Shown here: one piece after another, positions 18,439-28,650 of the stretch
How positions within the stretch are numbered: position 1 is the first letter of the stretch
Layout: every line of letters begins with the position of its first letter
Assembly (NCBI GenBank): GCA_003559855.1
Contig: PWJZ01000090.1
Location: forward strand, 1-50,395
DNA from: Bacteroidales bacterium
GTDB taxonomy: Bacteria; Bacteroidota; Bacteroidia; Bacteroidales; UBA7960
Length of the DNA stretch: 50,395 nucleotides
Direction: 5' to 3'
Program-made: the position numbers and the translations under genes
The notes under the pieces: model-generated
Told to the model about the DNA's origin: nothing
Database searches by the model: none
Seen by the model: the letters and a program-made list of their open reading frames with translations, nothing else

Positions 18439-18678
18439 GCAATATATGTTTTTATTCTTACTTTTCTGCCAAGATACATAATTTTATGTTAGAAAAGTCG
18501 ACCAGCTTTTTTATTTTTGTTGTAAAATGTTTTAATGATGATAAGCGGTTTCAATAACAAAACCCGGTCATTGCTGCCGTAAACAAGGTAGTATTGTTAA
18601 TAAATAGTATAAATACCTTTACCGGCACCACTTCCGTTTATTTTATATACTGAACCCCGCTAAAACATACTGACAGAT

Positions 18679-20766
18679 ATGCCGAGAAAACAAAATACCG
18701 TAATGATCAACCGCGATATCAGCTGGCTGCATTTCAACGACCGTGTTTTGCAGGAAGCTGATGATCCGCGTGTGCCTCTGATTGAGAGGCTGCGCTTTCT
18801 CGGTATATTTTCAAATAACCTTGATGAATTTTTCAGGGTGAGAGTTGCTACCTTAAAAAGGCTTGCCAATTTGGAAAGCGAAAATCCTGCGGCACTCGAT
18901 TTTAAACCCGGAAAAATCCTTTACCAGCTGAACAGGACAGTGATGCAACAGCAAAACAAGTTTTACAGGATATATTCAAATATCCTTGATGAGCTGACTC
19001 GTGAGAAAATATATATCATCAATGAAAAGCAACTTTCCTATGATCAGGGTGCATACGTAACCAAATATTTCCGCGATCATGTCCGCCCAAACCTTTTTCC
19101 GATCATGATAAAAAACCTGAAACGTTTGTTTTCACTGAAGGATAAATCAATATATCTTGCCGTAGAGTTAAAACATAAAAACAACCGGACAAAAAGCGAT
19201 TATGCCCTTATCAAGGTACCATCATTTGTTTTATCAAGATTTTTAATATTGCCGAAGAAAGGTGACAAGAACTATATTATTTTACTAGACGATGTTATAA
19301 GGTATAATTTATCAAATATTTTTTCAATTTTCGATTATGATGTTTTCAATGCATACACAATAAAGATAACTCGTGATGCTGAGCTTGACATTGACAATGA
19401 TGTATCAAAGAGTTTTATGGAGCGGGTTGCTGAGAGTTTAAAACAGCGTAAGGCTGCTCAGCCGGTGAGGTTTTCATATGACAGGGAGATGCCTTCGGCT
19501 TTACTGAATTTGCTTACCGGTAAGCTTAAGATATCCGGCAGTGATGATATAATCGGTGGAAGCCGTTATCATAACTTTAAAGACTTCATGAGCTTTCCCA
19601 ATGTAGGAGGCAGTCATTTGGAATATCCCGAGACCCCGCCCTTACCTCATAAGGATCTGGCGGGAAGCAAAAGTATCCTGGCTGCTATAGGACAGAAAGA
19701 CGTAATGTTGCATTATCCTTTCCAGTCGTTTGAATACATTATTGATCTGTTGCGTGAAGCTTCCATTGACCCGCATGTGCGGTCAATAAAGATGACCATT
19801 TACAGGGTTGCCACAAATTCGAAAGTTGTAAATTCACTTATAAACGCAGCACGCAATGGTAAATCCGTTACTGTTTTTATGGAACTTCAGGCACGCTTTG
19901 ATGAACAGGCAAACATTTTCTGGTCGCAAAAGTTGCAGGAGGGAGGCGTGAAAATCATTCACGGCATGCCGGGTATAAAGGTGCATTCCAAACTATTGCT
20001 TATATACCGCAGAGTTGGCGGAAAAGATATTTGCTATGCTAATATCGGTACGGGCAACTTCAACGAAGAAACAGCCAGGCTGTATGCAGATGACACCTTG
20101 CTTACCAGTGATCCGGATATTACAGATGAAGTTGAAAAAGTATTCTCACTTTTTTCGCAATCATTATATGCACCGGTGGTTTTTCAACACCTTGTGGTTT
20201 CGCCGTTTGGCACGCGCAGGTTTTTTTCGAAGATGATAAAAAATGAAGTTGAAAACGCCAAAAGGGGTAATCGTGCCGAAGTATTTCTAAAGGTCAACTC
20301 ACTTTCCGATGAAAAGGTCGTAAAAAAGATCTATGACGCAGCCCGGCAAGGCGTAAAATTCAGACTCATCGTAAGAGGTCAGTGCGCACTGGTGCCCGAC
20401 GCCGAAGGTCTGAGCAAAAATATCGAAGCTATTAGTATTGTAGATAAATATCTTGAACATAGCAGAGTATTCATCTTTCATAACGGCGGTGATCAAAAAT
20501 ACTATATTTCCTCAGCCGACCTGATGAAACGCAATCTAGACCATCGCATTGAGGTCAGTTGTCCGGTTTATGACAAAGAAATACAAAAAGAATTGCGCGA
20601 CATGCTTGAAATTCAATGCAATGATAACGTAAAAGCACGGAGGCTTGACAAACAACGGTTGAATGAGTACCGTTCAAATGAAAACAAGGTTAAAATAAGA
20701 GCCCAGGCAAAAATTTACAACTATTTCAAAGAACAATATTATTATCAAAATAAGATATACGAATAA
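18679..20766 (+). CDS. ppk1: Polyphosphate kinase 1
   Basis: A 695-residue enzyme making polyphosphate from ATP. The N-terminal motif 'INRDISWLHFNDRVLQEA' and 'FLGIFSNNLDEFFRVRV' are diagnostic. The phospholipase-D-like catalytic halves have His436 in 'KVHSKLLL', equivalent to the autophosphorylated His435 of E. coli, and His594 in 'YLEHSRVFIFHN', matching His592. The length is normal. The exopolyphosphatase-family gene follows after two bases, so synthesis and degradation are in one operon. Confidence 0.96.
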   Translation: MPRKQNTVMINRDISWLHFNDRVLQEADDPRVPLIERLRFLGIFSNNLDEFFRVRVATLKRLANLESENPAALDFKPGKILYQLNRTVMQQQNKFYRIYSNILDELTREKIYIINEKQLSYDQGAYVTKYFRDHVRPNLFPIMIKNLKRLFSLKDKSIYLAVELKHKNNRTKSDYALIKVPSFVLSRFLILPKKGDKNYIILLDDVIRYNLSNIFSIFDYDVFNAYTIKITRDAELDIDNDVSKSFMERVAESLKQRKAAQPVRFSYDREMPSALLNLLTGKLKISGSDDIIGGSRYHNFKDFMSFPNVGGSHLEYPETPPLPHKDLAGSKSILAAIGQKDVMLHYPFQSFEYIIDLLREASIDPHVRSIKMTIYRVATNSKVVNSLINAARNGKSVTVFMELQARFDEQANIFWSQKLQEGGVKIIHGMPGIKVHSKLLLIYRRVGGKDICYANIGTGNFNEETARLYADDTLLTSDPDITDEVEKVFSLFSQSLYAPVVFQHLVVSPFGTRRFFSKMIKNEVENAKRGNRAEVFLKVNSLSDEKVVKKIYDAARQGVKFRLIVRGQCALVPDAEGLSKNIEAISIVDKYLEHSRVFIFHNGGDQKYYISSADLMKRNLDHRIEVSCPVYDKEIQKELRDMLEIQCNDNVKARRLDKQRLNEYRSNENKVKIRAQAKIYNYFKEQYYYQNKIYE

Positions 20767-20768
20767 AG

Positions 20769-21680
20769 ATGCTTTTAGCTGCAATCGATATCGGATCTAA
20801 TGCTGTTAGACTTTATTTTTCAAATGTACATGAAAAAGAAGGTATAGTAACAGCCAAGAAAACTTCCCTGGTAAGAATTCCGATCCGTCTGGGTGAAGAT
20901 GTCTTTCAGACAGGTAAAATTTCCGGAGATAAATACGGTAAGCTGATAAAAACCTTAAAAGCATTCAGCTTACTTATAGATGTCTACAAGCCTGTTTCCT
21001 ACAGGGCATTTGCCACGGCAGCCATGAGAGAAGCTGAAAACAAAAATGAAATTATCAACAAAATAAAGTCTGAAACAGGAATAGAGATAGAACTTCTTGA
21101 CGGTATTCATGAAGCAAAAATGTTGAGTGCTTTTAACGATATACGTTTTGAAGGCAGACATGCCGTTTCGATGTTTATTGACGTGGGAGGAGGAAGTACC
21201 GAAATATCGGTTCTGAAAAACAATGTTTTCATTGATTCTAATTCTTTCAAAATAGGTACGGTAAGATTGCTTGAAAAAAAAGTAAAGGAAAAAGAATGGA
21301 AAATGTTGAAGAAATGGCTTAAAAAGTTTGAAAAAGATCATGGAAAAATATTATGTATAGGCTCCGGCGGTAATATTAACAAGCTAATGAAGCTTTACGG
21401 TCAGTTAAAGGGTGATATCCTTTCCTTCGGTGAACTCAAAAAAGGATTGAAAGACCTTAAAAAACACACTCTCAACGAACGTATTCATGGTTTGGGGCTT
21501 CGTCCCGACAGAGCCGACGTGATTATACCTGCCGGAAAAATCTTTAAATTCATTATGAAACATACAGGATCGGATTTTATTTACGTGCCGAAAATAGGAC
21601 TCTCGGATGGAATAGTTACTGTTATGTTTAAAGAGATCGCCGAATTACAAAAAAAGAACAAAACAAAAATTTTGTTATAA
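20769..21680 (+). CDS. Ppx/GppA-family exopolyphosphatase
   Basis: A 303-residue ASKHA phosphatase. The phosphate-1 loop 'AAIDIGSNAVRLYF' is at the N-terminus, 'FATAAMREAENK' follows, and the second loop is 'FIDVGGGSTEISVL'. The C-terminal 'GLRPDRADVIIPAGKIFKFI' is typical. It is the short, single-unit form of about 300 residues without the C-terminal HD-like domain of E. coli Ppx. Members hydrolyse polyphosphate or pppGpp. The two-base spacing from ppk1 favours polyphosphate, while the RelA/SpoT gene downstream makes pppGpp possible. Confidence 0.9.
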   Translation: MLLAAIDIGSNAVRLYFSNVHEKEGIVTAKKTSLVRIPIRLGEDVFQTGKISGDKYGKLIKTLKAFSLLIDVYKPVSYRAFATAAMREAENKNEIINKIKSETGIEIELLDGIHEAKMLSAFNDIRFEGRHAVSMFIDVGGGSTEISVLKNNVFIDSNSFKIGTVRLLEKKVKEKEWKMLKKWLKKFEKDHGKILCIGSGGNINKLMKLYGQLKGDILSFGELKKGLKDLKKHTLNERIHGLGLRPDRADVIIPAGKIFKFIMKHTGSDFIYVPKIGLSDGIVTVMFKEIAELQKKNKTKILL

Positions 21681-21807
21681 TTGTTTTGTTTATAAAAATA
21701 TTTGTTTTTCCAAAAAAAAATATTAATTTTATCTATGTTAAAAAAGTAACAAAAATAATTAACACTCAACCTTTAAGGAATTTGATTTAGTAATATCACA
21801 GAATTAT

Positions 21808-24078
21808 ATGTCAACACAACCGGTCATAAAGAATAAGGCGTCGTTCTATACTGAGGAAGAAAGGAAAGAGATACTTAAGCGATACCGCAAGCTATTGGTC
21901 TTGTGCAAGCCCACGATGAAAGTTGAGGATCGCAAACGTATTCGCAAAGCGTTCGATTTTGCATTATCAGCACATGAAAATCATCGTCGTAAAAGCGGTG
22001 AACCCTATATATACCATCCTATTTCTGTTGCGCAAATTGTCGTTGAAGATATCGGACTGGGTGTAACGTCGGTTATATGCTCTCTGATACATGATGTTGC
22101 CGAAGATACTGATTTTACATTGTCCGATATAGAAGAGTACTTTGGTGTTGAAATAGCACGTATTATTGACGGGTTGACCAAAATCTCAGACATTTTTGAT
22201 CAGGCTGATTATATACAGGCTGAGAATTTCAGAAAAATGTTACTGACACTTTCCGATGATGTGCGTGTAATACTGATTAAACTTGCCGACAGGTTGCACA
22301 ACATGCGAACAATAGATGCTTTACCGCCAAAAAAACAGCTTAAGGTGGCAAATGAAACGCTCTATCTTTTTGCTCCTTTGGCTCACAGGCTGGGGTTTTA
22401 TGCCATAAAAAGCGAACTTGAAGATTTGGCGTTACGCACAACAGACCCTGAAATCTATTTTACCATTTCGCAAAAACTAATTGATACTGCCGAAGAAAGA
22501 AAAAAGTTCATTCAAAGGTTTAATTTTCCGATAAGAAGAGCTTTAAAACAGCATAATTTCGATTTTGAAGTTGTAGGACGGACAAAATCGGTCAGTGCAA
22601 TTTGGAGTAAGATGCAAAAAAAGGAAATCCCTTTTGAGGAGGTTTATGACATATTCGCCATACGTATCATTCTCAACAGCCCCGAAGAGCGTGAAAAAGC
22701 CGATTGCTGGCGTGCATATTCGATAGTTACCGACATATATCGACCGAATCCCGACAGGCTGCGCGACTGGATATCCACGCCGAAAGCAAACGGTTATGAA
22801 TCTTTGCATACAACTGTTATGAGCAACGACGGCAGTTGGGTCGAAGTTCAGATCCGTACTAAACGAATGGATGAAATCGCCGAAAAAGGCTATGCAGCAC
22901 ACTGGAAATACAAAGAATCAAAAGCAGGCGAAAGCGGGATAGATAAATGGCTTAAAAGAATAAGAGAAATATTGAAAACCTCTGAAAAAGATGCTCTCGA
23001 CTTTATTGATGATTTCAAGCTTAACCTGTTTTCCGACGAAATATTCGTCTTTACTCCCAAAGGAGAGCTCAGAACTCTGCCAATTGGTTCAACAACACTT
23101 GACTTTGCTTACAGTATTCATACACAGGTCGGTAATAATTGTCTCGGCGCTAAAGTCAGTCATAAGCTAGTACCATTAAATCATAAACTGAACAGCGGCG
23201 ATCAGGTTGAAATAATTACTTCCGAAAAACAAAAACCGAAATCCGATTGGATAAATTATGTTACAACAGCCAGGGCAAAAGGAAAAATAAAAACAGCCCT
23301 GAAAGAACAAAGAAAAAAATTTGTTGAAGAAGGCAGGAAAATACTTAAAAGAAAACTAAAACAGCTTAAAATTTCTGCTAACCAGAACCACATAAATCAG
23401 ATGGTTAAATATTTTGGTTTAAAAACTCACCTCGACCTCTATTTTGAGGTTGCCAGGGGAAATATTACCATTAAAGAACTAAAGAACTTTGTAAGTGATA
23501 CCGATAAAAGCACCGGATTTCTGAGTTATTTGAAAAAACCGTTTTATAAATCGAAAGAACCAGAAAAACTTTATTTTGACAAAGAAGATGATGTAATAAG
23601 GCAGCAGCTTAAGAAACATCCCGATACACTGCTTATCGGCGACGGTATGGAAAACCTCAACTTTACACTTTCAACATGCTGCAACCCTATACCGGGCGAT
23701 GATGTTTTTGGTTTTATTACCATCAGTGAGGGAATAAAAATACACCGCAATAATTGCCCGAATGCCATTCAGCTTTTGTCAAAATATGCATACAGAGTAG
23801 TCAAAGCAAAGTGGATTACAAAAAAATCTATAGCATTCCTGTCGGGAATAAGTATTAAGGGAATTGATGAAATAGGAATTGTTAACAACATTACCAATAT
23901 TATTTCCAAAGAACACAACCTTAACATAAGATCAATTGATATTGAAAGCAATGCAGGAACTTTCCAGGGTACGGTTATGCTGTATGTCAGAGATACGCAA
24001 CATCTTAAAACCCTGATCAGAAAATTGAGCAAAGTAAAAGGTGTCAGATCCGTTACAAGAATCACCAAAGATCGATGA
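21808..24078 (+). CDS. Bifunctional (p)ppGpp synthetase/hydrolase (RelA/SpoT)
   Basis: A 756-residue stringent-response enzyme. The HD hydrolase domain has His70 ('YIYHP'), His95-Asp96 and Glu99-Asp100 ('LIHDVAEDTDF') and 'LADRLHNMRT', so hydrolysis looks intact. The synthetase domain has 'YDIFAIRIIL' and 'PKANGYESLHTTVM'. It is followed by TGS ('VFTPKGELRTLPIGSTTLDF'), a helical domain, a zinc-finger segment 'STCCNPIPGDDVFGF' with 'IHRNNCPNA', and a C-terminal ACT domain. This is the usual Rel layout for an organism with one long RSH protein. The gene is 127 bases after the ppx gene and 294 bases before the fur-family gene. Confidence 0.95.
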   Translation: MSTQPVIKNKASFYTEEERKEILKRYRKLLVLCKPTMKVEDRKRIRKAFDFALSAHENHRRKSGEPYIYHPISVAQIVVEDIGLGVTSVICSLIHDVAEDTDFTLSDIEEYFGVEIARIIDGLTKISDIFDQADYIQAENFRKMLLTLSDDVRVILIKLADRLHNMRTIDALPPKKQLKVANETLYLFAPLAHRLGFYAIKSELEDLALRTTDPEIYFTISQKLIDTAEERKKFIQRFNFPIRRALKQHNFDFEVVGRTKSVSAIWSKMQKKEIPFEEVYDIFAIRIILNSPEEREKADCWRAYSIVTDIYRPNPDRLRDWISTPKANGYESLHTTVMSNDGSWVEVQIRTKRMDEIAEKGYAAHWKYKESKAGESGIDKWLKRIREILKTSEKDALDFIDDFKLNLFSDEIFVFTPKGELRTLPIGSTTLDFAYSIHTQVGNNCLGAKVSHKLVPLNHKLNSGDQVEIITSEKQKPKSDWINYVTTARAKGKIKTALKEQRKKFVEEGRKILKRKLKQLKISANQNHINQMVKYFGLKTHLDLYFEVARGNITIKELKNFVSDTDKSTGFLSYLKKPFYKSKEPEKLYFDKEDDVIRQQLKKHPDTLLIGDGMENLNFTLSTCCNPIPGDDVFGFITISEGIKIHRNNCPNAIQLLSKYAYRVVKAKWITKKSIAFLSGISIKGIDEIGIVNNITNIISKEHNLNIRSIDIESNAGTFQGTVMLYVRDTQHLKTLIRKLSKVKGVRSVTRITKDR

Positions 24079-24372
24079 TATTTTAACGGTATTTTTGATT
24101 AAACAACACGATTAAATCCAATACCGGTATTATTATTATTGATTTTAGATAATAGTAAGATAAAAAATTTTATCTTTATCACCCGAACCGTCTTTGAAGG
24201 AAATTTCAGTTAATTGATTAAAATATATACGCCTACGGCAATGCTTTGCAGAGGTTTTCTCAGACAGACCGTGTTAACTTGTTATTAAACCGGGAAAATT
24301 TAAGCTTATTTATTGACAGTTTGAAGCAGGAAATATCTGAAATTGTAAAAACAGATTTAACTTATTTTACAC

Positions 24373-24831
24373 ATGAAAAAAAACAAAGGACCAAAAAATA
24401 ATTATGAAACTTTCAAAAAAATTTTTTCCGATTATCTTGAAAATAATGGTTACCGCAAAACACCGGAAAGGTATTCAATTCTTAAAGAGGTTTACAATAC
24501 TGCCGGTCATTTCGACATAGAGTCTTTGTATATAAAAATGAAAAACAACAATTACAGGGTGAGCCGTGCTACTTTATACAATGCGATAGAGTTGCTCAGA
24601 AACTGTAACTTGGTTGTAAAACATCAGTTCAATAAAAACATATCTCAGTTTGAAAAATCTTTTAAACATGAGCATCATGATCACCTGGTTTGTTCGAAAT
24701 GCAACAAAGTGTTTGAATTTAACGATCCAAGACTTGAAGAGGTGCAAAAATCAATAGAAAAACTTTTGAATTTTAATGTATCTCGACGGTCTCTTACATT
24801 TTTTGGTATTTGCAAAAATTGTTCACAGTAA
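24373..24831 (+). CDS. Fur-family metalloregulator
   Basis: A 152-residue transcription factor. The winged-helix part spans residues about 15-85, with '[15 protein letters not shown]' and '[15 protein letters not shown]'. The metal region has '[12 protein letters not shown]' (His99, 101, 102, 104 and Cys107, Cys110) and 'GICKNC' (Cys147, Cys150), making a four-cysteine structural zinc site. The subgroup (Fur, PerR or Zur) cannot be assigned, although rubrerythrin 1.5 kb downstream suggests a peroxide or iron link. purA follows 44 bases later on the same strand. Confidence 0.9.
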   Translation: MKKNKGPKNNYETFKKIFSDYLENNGYRKTPERYSILKEVYNTAGHFDIESLYIKMKNNNYRVSRATLYNAIELLRNCNLVVKHQFNKNISQFEKSFKHEHHDHLVCSKCNKVFEFNDPRLEEVQKSIEKLLNFNVSRRSLTFFGICKNCSQ

Positions 24832-24875
24832 AAGGAAAATGTTGAATAGCGTATATTATTATAAAAGACAAAATA

Positions 24876-26180
24876 ATGGTTAAAAACCGAAAAAAAAATG
24901 TTGATGTTTTGCTTGGTTTGCAATGGGGCGATGAAGGGAAGGGTAAGATAGTAGATGTTTTGACTCCCGGATATAATATCATTGCGAGGTTTCAGGGTGG
25001 TCCAAATGCCGGGCATACTTTGGAATTTGATAACAGGAAGATCATTTTACACACTATCCCATCAGGCATATTCCATGAATCAACCCTAAACCTTATTGGT
25101 AATGGTGTAGTAATTGATCCTGTAGTTTTTAAGGGTGAAGTTCAACGTTTGGATCTTGCAAAAGATATCATTTTAAACTCCATACTTATATCCAAAAAGG
25201 CGCATTTGATTTTACCGACGCACAGGTTATTGGATAGTGTTTACGAGCAATCGCGGGGTAAAAACAAGATAGGCAGCACCCTCAAGGGCATCGGGCCGGC
25301 ATATACAGATAAAGTTGCACGGTTGGGTATCAGAGTTGGCCATATATCTCAAAAAGATTTTCAGAACAGATACGATACCTTGAAACAAACGCATTTTAAG
25401 CATGCAGCTTCATATGACAGTCTTGATAAATTCAGGCTGGAAGGTATGGATTTCGAAAGCTATGAAAAATTATGGTTCGAAAGCCTGGAATTATTATCGG
25501 AGATGCCGTTGATTGATTCGGAAGTGTTTGTAAACAATTCGCTGAATAATGGATTAAATTTATTGGCAGAGGGTGCACAAGGCACATTGCTTGATATTGA
25601 TTTCGGTTCGTACCCCTTTGTAACCAGCTCAAATACAATTACAGCGGGCGCCTGTACAGGGCTTGGCATATCTCCTTCCAGAATAGAAGAGGTAATCGGT
25701 GTTTTCAAGGCATACTGTACAAGAGTGGGAAGCGGGCCGTTCCCTACAGAAATTTTTCATGAAAAAGGAGAAACCTTCAGAAAAAAAGGTAACGAATTCG
25801 GGTCAACGACAGGAAGACCCAGACGATGTGGCTGGCTTGACCTGGCAGCACTCAAATATGCTATCATGATCAACGGGGTTGATAAGCTTATCATAACCAA
25901 AGCCGACGTGCTTAACTCTTTCAAAGATATCAAAGTTTGTACAAAGTATAAGATCAGGAATCAATATTTTGATTATATTCCTTTTAACATCGGTGATAAA
26001 GACCTTGAACCGGTATACAAAACATTGAAAGGATGGAAAAAATCACTTGAAAACGTTGATTCTTTTGCTCAGGCTCCCAAAGAACTTACAGATTACGTTA
26101 AATATATTGAAGATTATGTTGAAACGCCCGTATGGCTTATATCGAGCGGGCCAAAAAGAGATCAGGTCATAAAAAGATGA
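24876..26180 (+). CDS. purA: Adenylosuccinate synthetase
   Basis: A 434-residue enzyme making adenylosuccinate from IMP, aspartate and GTP, the first step from IMP to AMP. The motif 'LGLQWGDEGKGKIVD' contains catalytic Asp19, and 'GGPNAGHTLEF' carries His47, equivalent to Asp13 and His41 of E. coli. Later motifs are 'GSTLKGIGPAYTDKVAR', 'EGAQGTLLDIDFGSYPFVTS' and 'FGSTTGRPRRCGWLDL'. PurA is a known target of ppGpp inhibition, so its place downstream of the RSH gene is functionally sensible. Confidence 0.96.
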   Translation: MVKNRKKNVDVLLGLQWGDEGKGKIVDVLTPGYNIIARFQGGPNAGHTLEFDNRKIILHTIPSGIFHESTLNLIGNGVVIDPVVFKGEVQRLDLAKDIILNSILISKKAHLILPTHRLLDSVYEQSRGKNKIGSTLKGIGPAYTDKVARLGIRVGHISQKDFQNRYDTLKQTHFKHAASYDSLDKFRLEGMDFESYEKLWFESLELLSEMPLIDSEVFVNNSLNNGLNLLAEGAQGTLLDIDFGSYPFVTSSNTITAGACTGLGISPSRIEEVIGVFKAYCTRVGSGPFPTEIFHEKGETFRKKGNEFGSTTGRPRRCGWLDLAALKYAIMINGVDKLIITKADVLNSFKDIKVCTKYKIRNQYFDYIPFNIGDKDLEPVYKTLKGWKKSLENVDSFAQAPKELTDYVKYIEDYVETPVWLISSGPKRDQVIKR

Positions 26181-26313
26181 TCTGATTATGCTTATTATCA
26201 ATAATTTTTTGACCATTAATGGAAGGGTCAGCCATTTTCAGGAAATTTTTTTTCAGGTATTGAATGAACGGTTTTAACGTAATAGGTTTTAATTAATAAA
26301 AATCAGAATTATT

Positions 26314-26892
26314 ATGGAAAAGAGCATAAAAGGAACCCGTACCGAGCAGAATCTTTTAAAGTCATTTGCCGGTGAGTCTCAGGCAGCACGCCGGTATGAG
26401 ATTTTTGCGAATGTGGCGCGCAAAGAGGGTTATGAACAGATCGCCGCAATTTTTGAGGAGACTGCCAACCACGAAAAGGTACATGCCAAGGTCTTTTTCG
26501 AATACCTGGACGGTGGCATGTTGGAAATAACGGCGGCATATCCTGCCGGTAAGATAGCCGATACGGCCGAGAACTTAAAACAGGCAGCTGAAGGTGAAAA
26601 CGAAGAGTGGACACATCTCTACCCCGAATTTGCCGGCATTGCCGAAGAAGAAGGATTTAAGCAGGTAGCCAATACCTTCAGGCAGGTAACTAAAGTTGAA
26701 AAACACCATGAAAAAAGATACCTGAAGCTTATGGAACGTGTCAGGGAAGGTAAAGTTTTTGAAAGACCCCAAAAAGTCAAATGGTTCTGCCGTAAATGCG
26801 GATATATACACGAAGGTGAAAAAGCAATCAAAAATTGTCCCTCGTGCCGTCATCCGCAGGCACACTTCGAAATACTGGCCGAAAACTACTAA
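26314..26892 (+). CDS. Rubrerythrin
   Basis: A 192-residue peroxide-reducing non-heme iron protein of anaerobes. The ferritin-like diiron domain has 'GESQAARRYEIFANVA', 'EETANHEKVHAKVFFE', 'YPEFAGIAEEEGF' and 'VEKHHEKRY'. The C-terminal rubredoxin-like domain is 'WFCRKCGYIHEG' followed by 'NCPSCRHPQAHF', giving four iron-binding cysteines. Electrons normally come from rubredoxin or NAD(P)H oxidoreductases not encoded here. It points to an anaerobic or microaerophilic host. Confidence 0.95.
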   Translation: MEKSIKGTRTEQNLLKSFAGESQAARRYEIFANVARKEGYEQIAAIFEETANHEKVHAKVFFEYLDGGMLEITAAYPAGKIADTAENLKQAAEGENEEWTHLYPEFAGIAEEEGFKQVANTFRQVTKVEKHHEKRYLKLMERVREGKVFERPQKVKWFCRKCGYIHEGEKAIKNCPSCRHPQAHFEILAENY

Positions 26893-27049
26893 GTATTGTG
26901 TTTATGTATTTAGCCGATCAAATGTGCCGAATGTGAAAAATAAACCGTAACGGTCCGAATACCAATCCGCCTGTGGTTTAGGAAAGTTGAACCATTATAT
27001 AGTCTTTGTTTTAGCATTGTCAAAAAACAGTACGGTGTTATGAAGTTCA

Positions 27050-28021
27050 TTATTTTTTGACCACCGATGGCGGCACAATGCCCAGCCGGTTTTTTTTGAA
27101 ATCAAGGATCAGGATATAATCTTCGAAAAAGGCCTGTGAAATAAGCCCCCTGTTATTACTTATCCTGTGTTCTCTTTCAGACATCAGGTAAACATTATGG
27201 CTTTTGAGTTTGTATGGTCCGAAAAAGATGTCTTTTTCCGGTTTTCTTCCGTCCAGCATAAGATGACGGCGGCTGCCAGGAAGATGATATTTAAGACTGT
27301 CTGCAGCAGGTTCGCCTGACGTTATACGCCTGTAATCCCTTTGACTGTATAAAACAAGAGCCGGAACCGGCATGCCGTCAAAACTTAAATTTATCCTGCG
27401 GTCATTTATGCGTATCCATAATCTGGTAAAATTGGGTGATGAATTCATTCTGACAAAATGAGCTTTTTCTTCCCATTCCTCAGGCAAACTTTCAAGGCAG
27501 GCAAAACGTGAAGACGGATGATCTATAACAAGAATTGTGTTCATTGACTTGAAAAAATCATATCCGATAAAACCGCTTATTTCCAGATCATCAGGTTCTT
27601 CATAACTGTCTATCAATCTGAAATTAGCATAGCCGATCAATTCTTCGTCAAAGGTTATTTCAGCATCTTGCAGCACCCTTGTACGTGTTGTGCCCGCAGC
27701 ATGAAGGCTCAGAACCTTATCCGCAACACCGGGCCTGCGCCATATAAGACTGTTGTAAGCACTTTCATAAATATAATTGTCCCTTATTTCAAGACTTATC
27801 TGAAAGCCCCTAAGACCACTAACACTTTCAATCGAAGGCCTGAAATACATTATGGCACGAGAGTTCAGTAATCCGCCAAACTCATCGGAAGGCAACCATT
27901 CAAAATCATACCATGTTATTCCTGTAGAATCATTGTTGCCCGATACCCCCGATTGTAAATAAAGGGGAATAGCCGCTAATGAAAAAATGATAAACAACAA
28001 TTTTATCAGTGATCTTTGCAT
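27050..28021 (-). CDS. Exported protein with two degenerate aspartyl-protease-like halves
   Basis: A 323-residue protein with an N-terminal signal peptide (residues about 1-28). The protein was not recognised outright, but it has two segments shaped like the end of a retropepsin-type lobe: 'SGFIGYDFFKSMNTILVIDH' in the middle and 'GLISQAFFEDYILILDFKKN' at the C-terminus. The strand 'RINLSFDGMPVPALVL' lies where the catalytic D-T/S-G motif of such lobes would be; here Asp-Gly-Met replaces it. It therefore looks like a two-lobed, probably inactive pepsin/retropepsin relative. Role unknown. It is convergent with rubrerythrin and divergent from the caspase gene. Confidence 0.5.
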   Translation of the reverse strand: MQRSLIKLLFIIFSLAAIPLYLQSGVSGNNDSTGITWYDFEWLPSDEFGGLLNSRAIMYFRPSIESVSGLRGFQISLEIRDNYIYESAYNSLIWRRPGVADKVLSLHAAGTTRTRVLQDAEITFDEELIGYANFRLIDSYEEPDDLEISGFIGYDFFKSMNTILVIDHPSSRFACLESLPEEWEEKAHFVRMNSSPNFTRLWIRINDRRINLSFDGMPVPALVLYSQRDYRRITSGEPAADSLKYHLPGSRRHLMLDGRKPEKDIFFGPYKLKSHNVYLMSEREHRISNNRGLISQAFFEDYILILDFKKNRLGIVPPSVVKK

Positions 28022-28650
28022 AGGAAAATATTTTTACCCGGTTTTGCAAAATATTTTAGTCTTTCTATGTTATTAACCAACCTGTTTTTACAATTCATGA
28101 TGTGTCACAATAAAATGACCGAAACTTTATTTAATAACTTCAAAAACCGGCAAATTAGTACCCGGATCACATTTTTTGTTTCAAATAGCTGCTTCCGGTC
28201 TGAAGTCAAATATCAGCAAAAGTTTAACGAAAAATTTCATTGAAATACGGAAATTTTTATATGATGATTTGAAAGTTATAATTCTTTTTTGGACCTAAAG
28301 GAAGGTAAAAAATTCAATTACCCCCTCATCGATAAACGTGCAAATCATCATAAACCTATTTTGTCTTTAATTAATGGCTCAATTATTGTTAACATTTTTA
28401 TGCAGATTTGAAAAACTGAAATCTGAAATTTGAAAAAAATCCGATAAGATTATATTATTGAAAGATATTGTGTATTTTTTTCATGTTTTTTTTTATTCAG
28501 CACGGTAAAAATTAAAAGGAAATAAAAATTAAAAGCATAAATTAGCATCCGATTTTAAACTGTTAAGTTTCTTTAAATTGTTTTGTTGTATTGTATAAAA
28601 CGGAATTACAATTATTAACGAATTTACCAACCCTTAAAATCTAAAATACC
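28022..28650. other. Divergent intergenic region, no gene seen
   Basis: A 629-base AT-rich gap between divergently read genes. It contains runs such as 'ctgaaatctgaaatttgaaa' near 28418, typical low-complexity intergenic sequence. No reliable promoter pair, RNA or small gene was recognised, although two promoters must lie here. Confidence 0.4.

Noticed and set aside
24246-24401. A 51-codon TTG-start frame before the Fur-family gene
   Set aside because: It lacks an ATG, overlaps the fur start in another frame and matches nothing recognised; chance openness is likelier.
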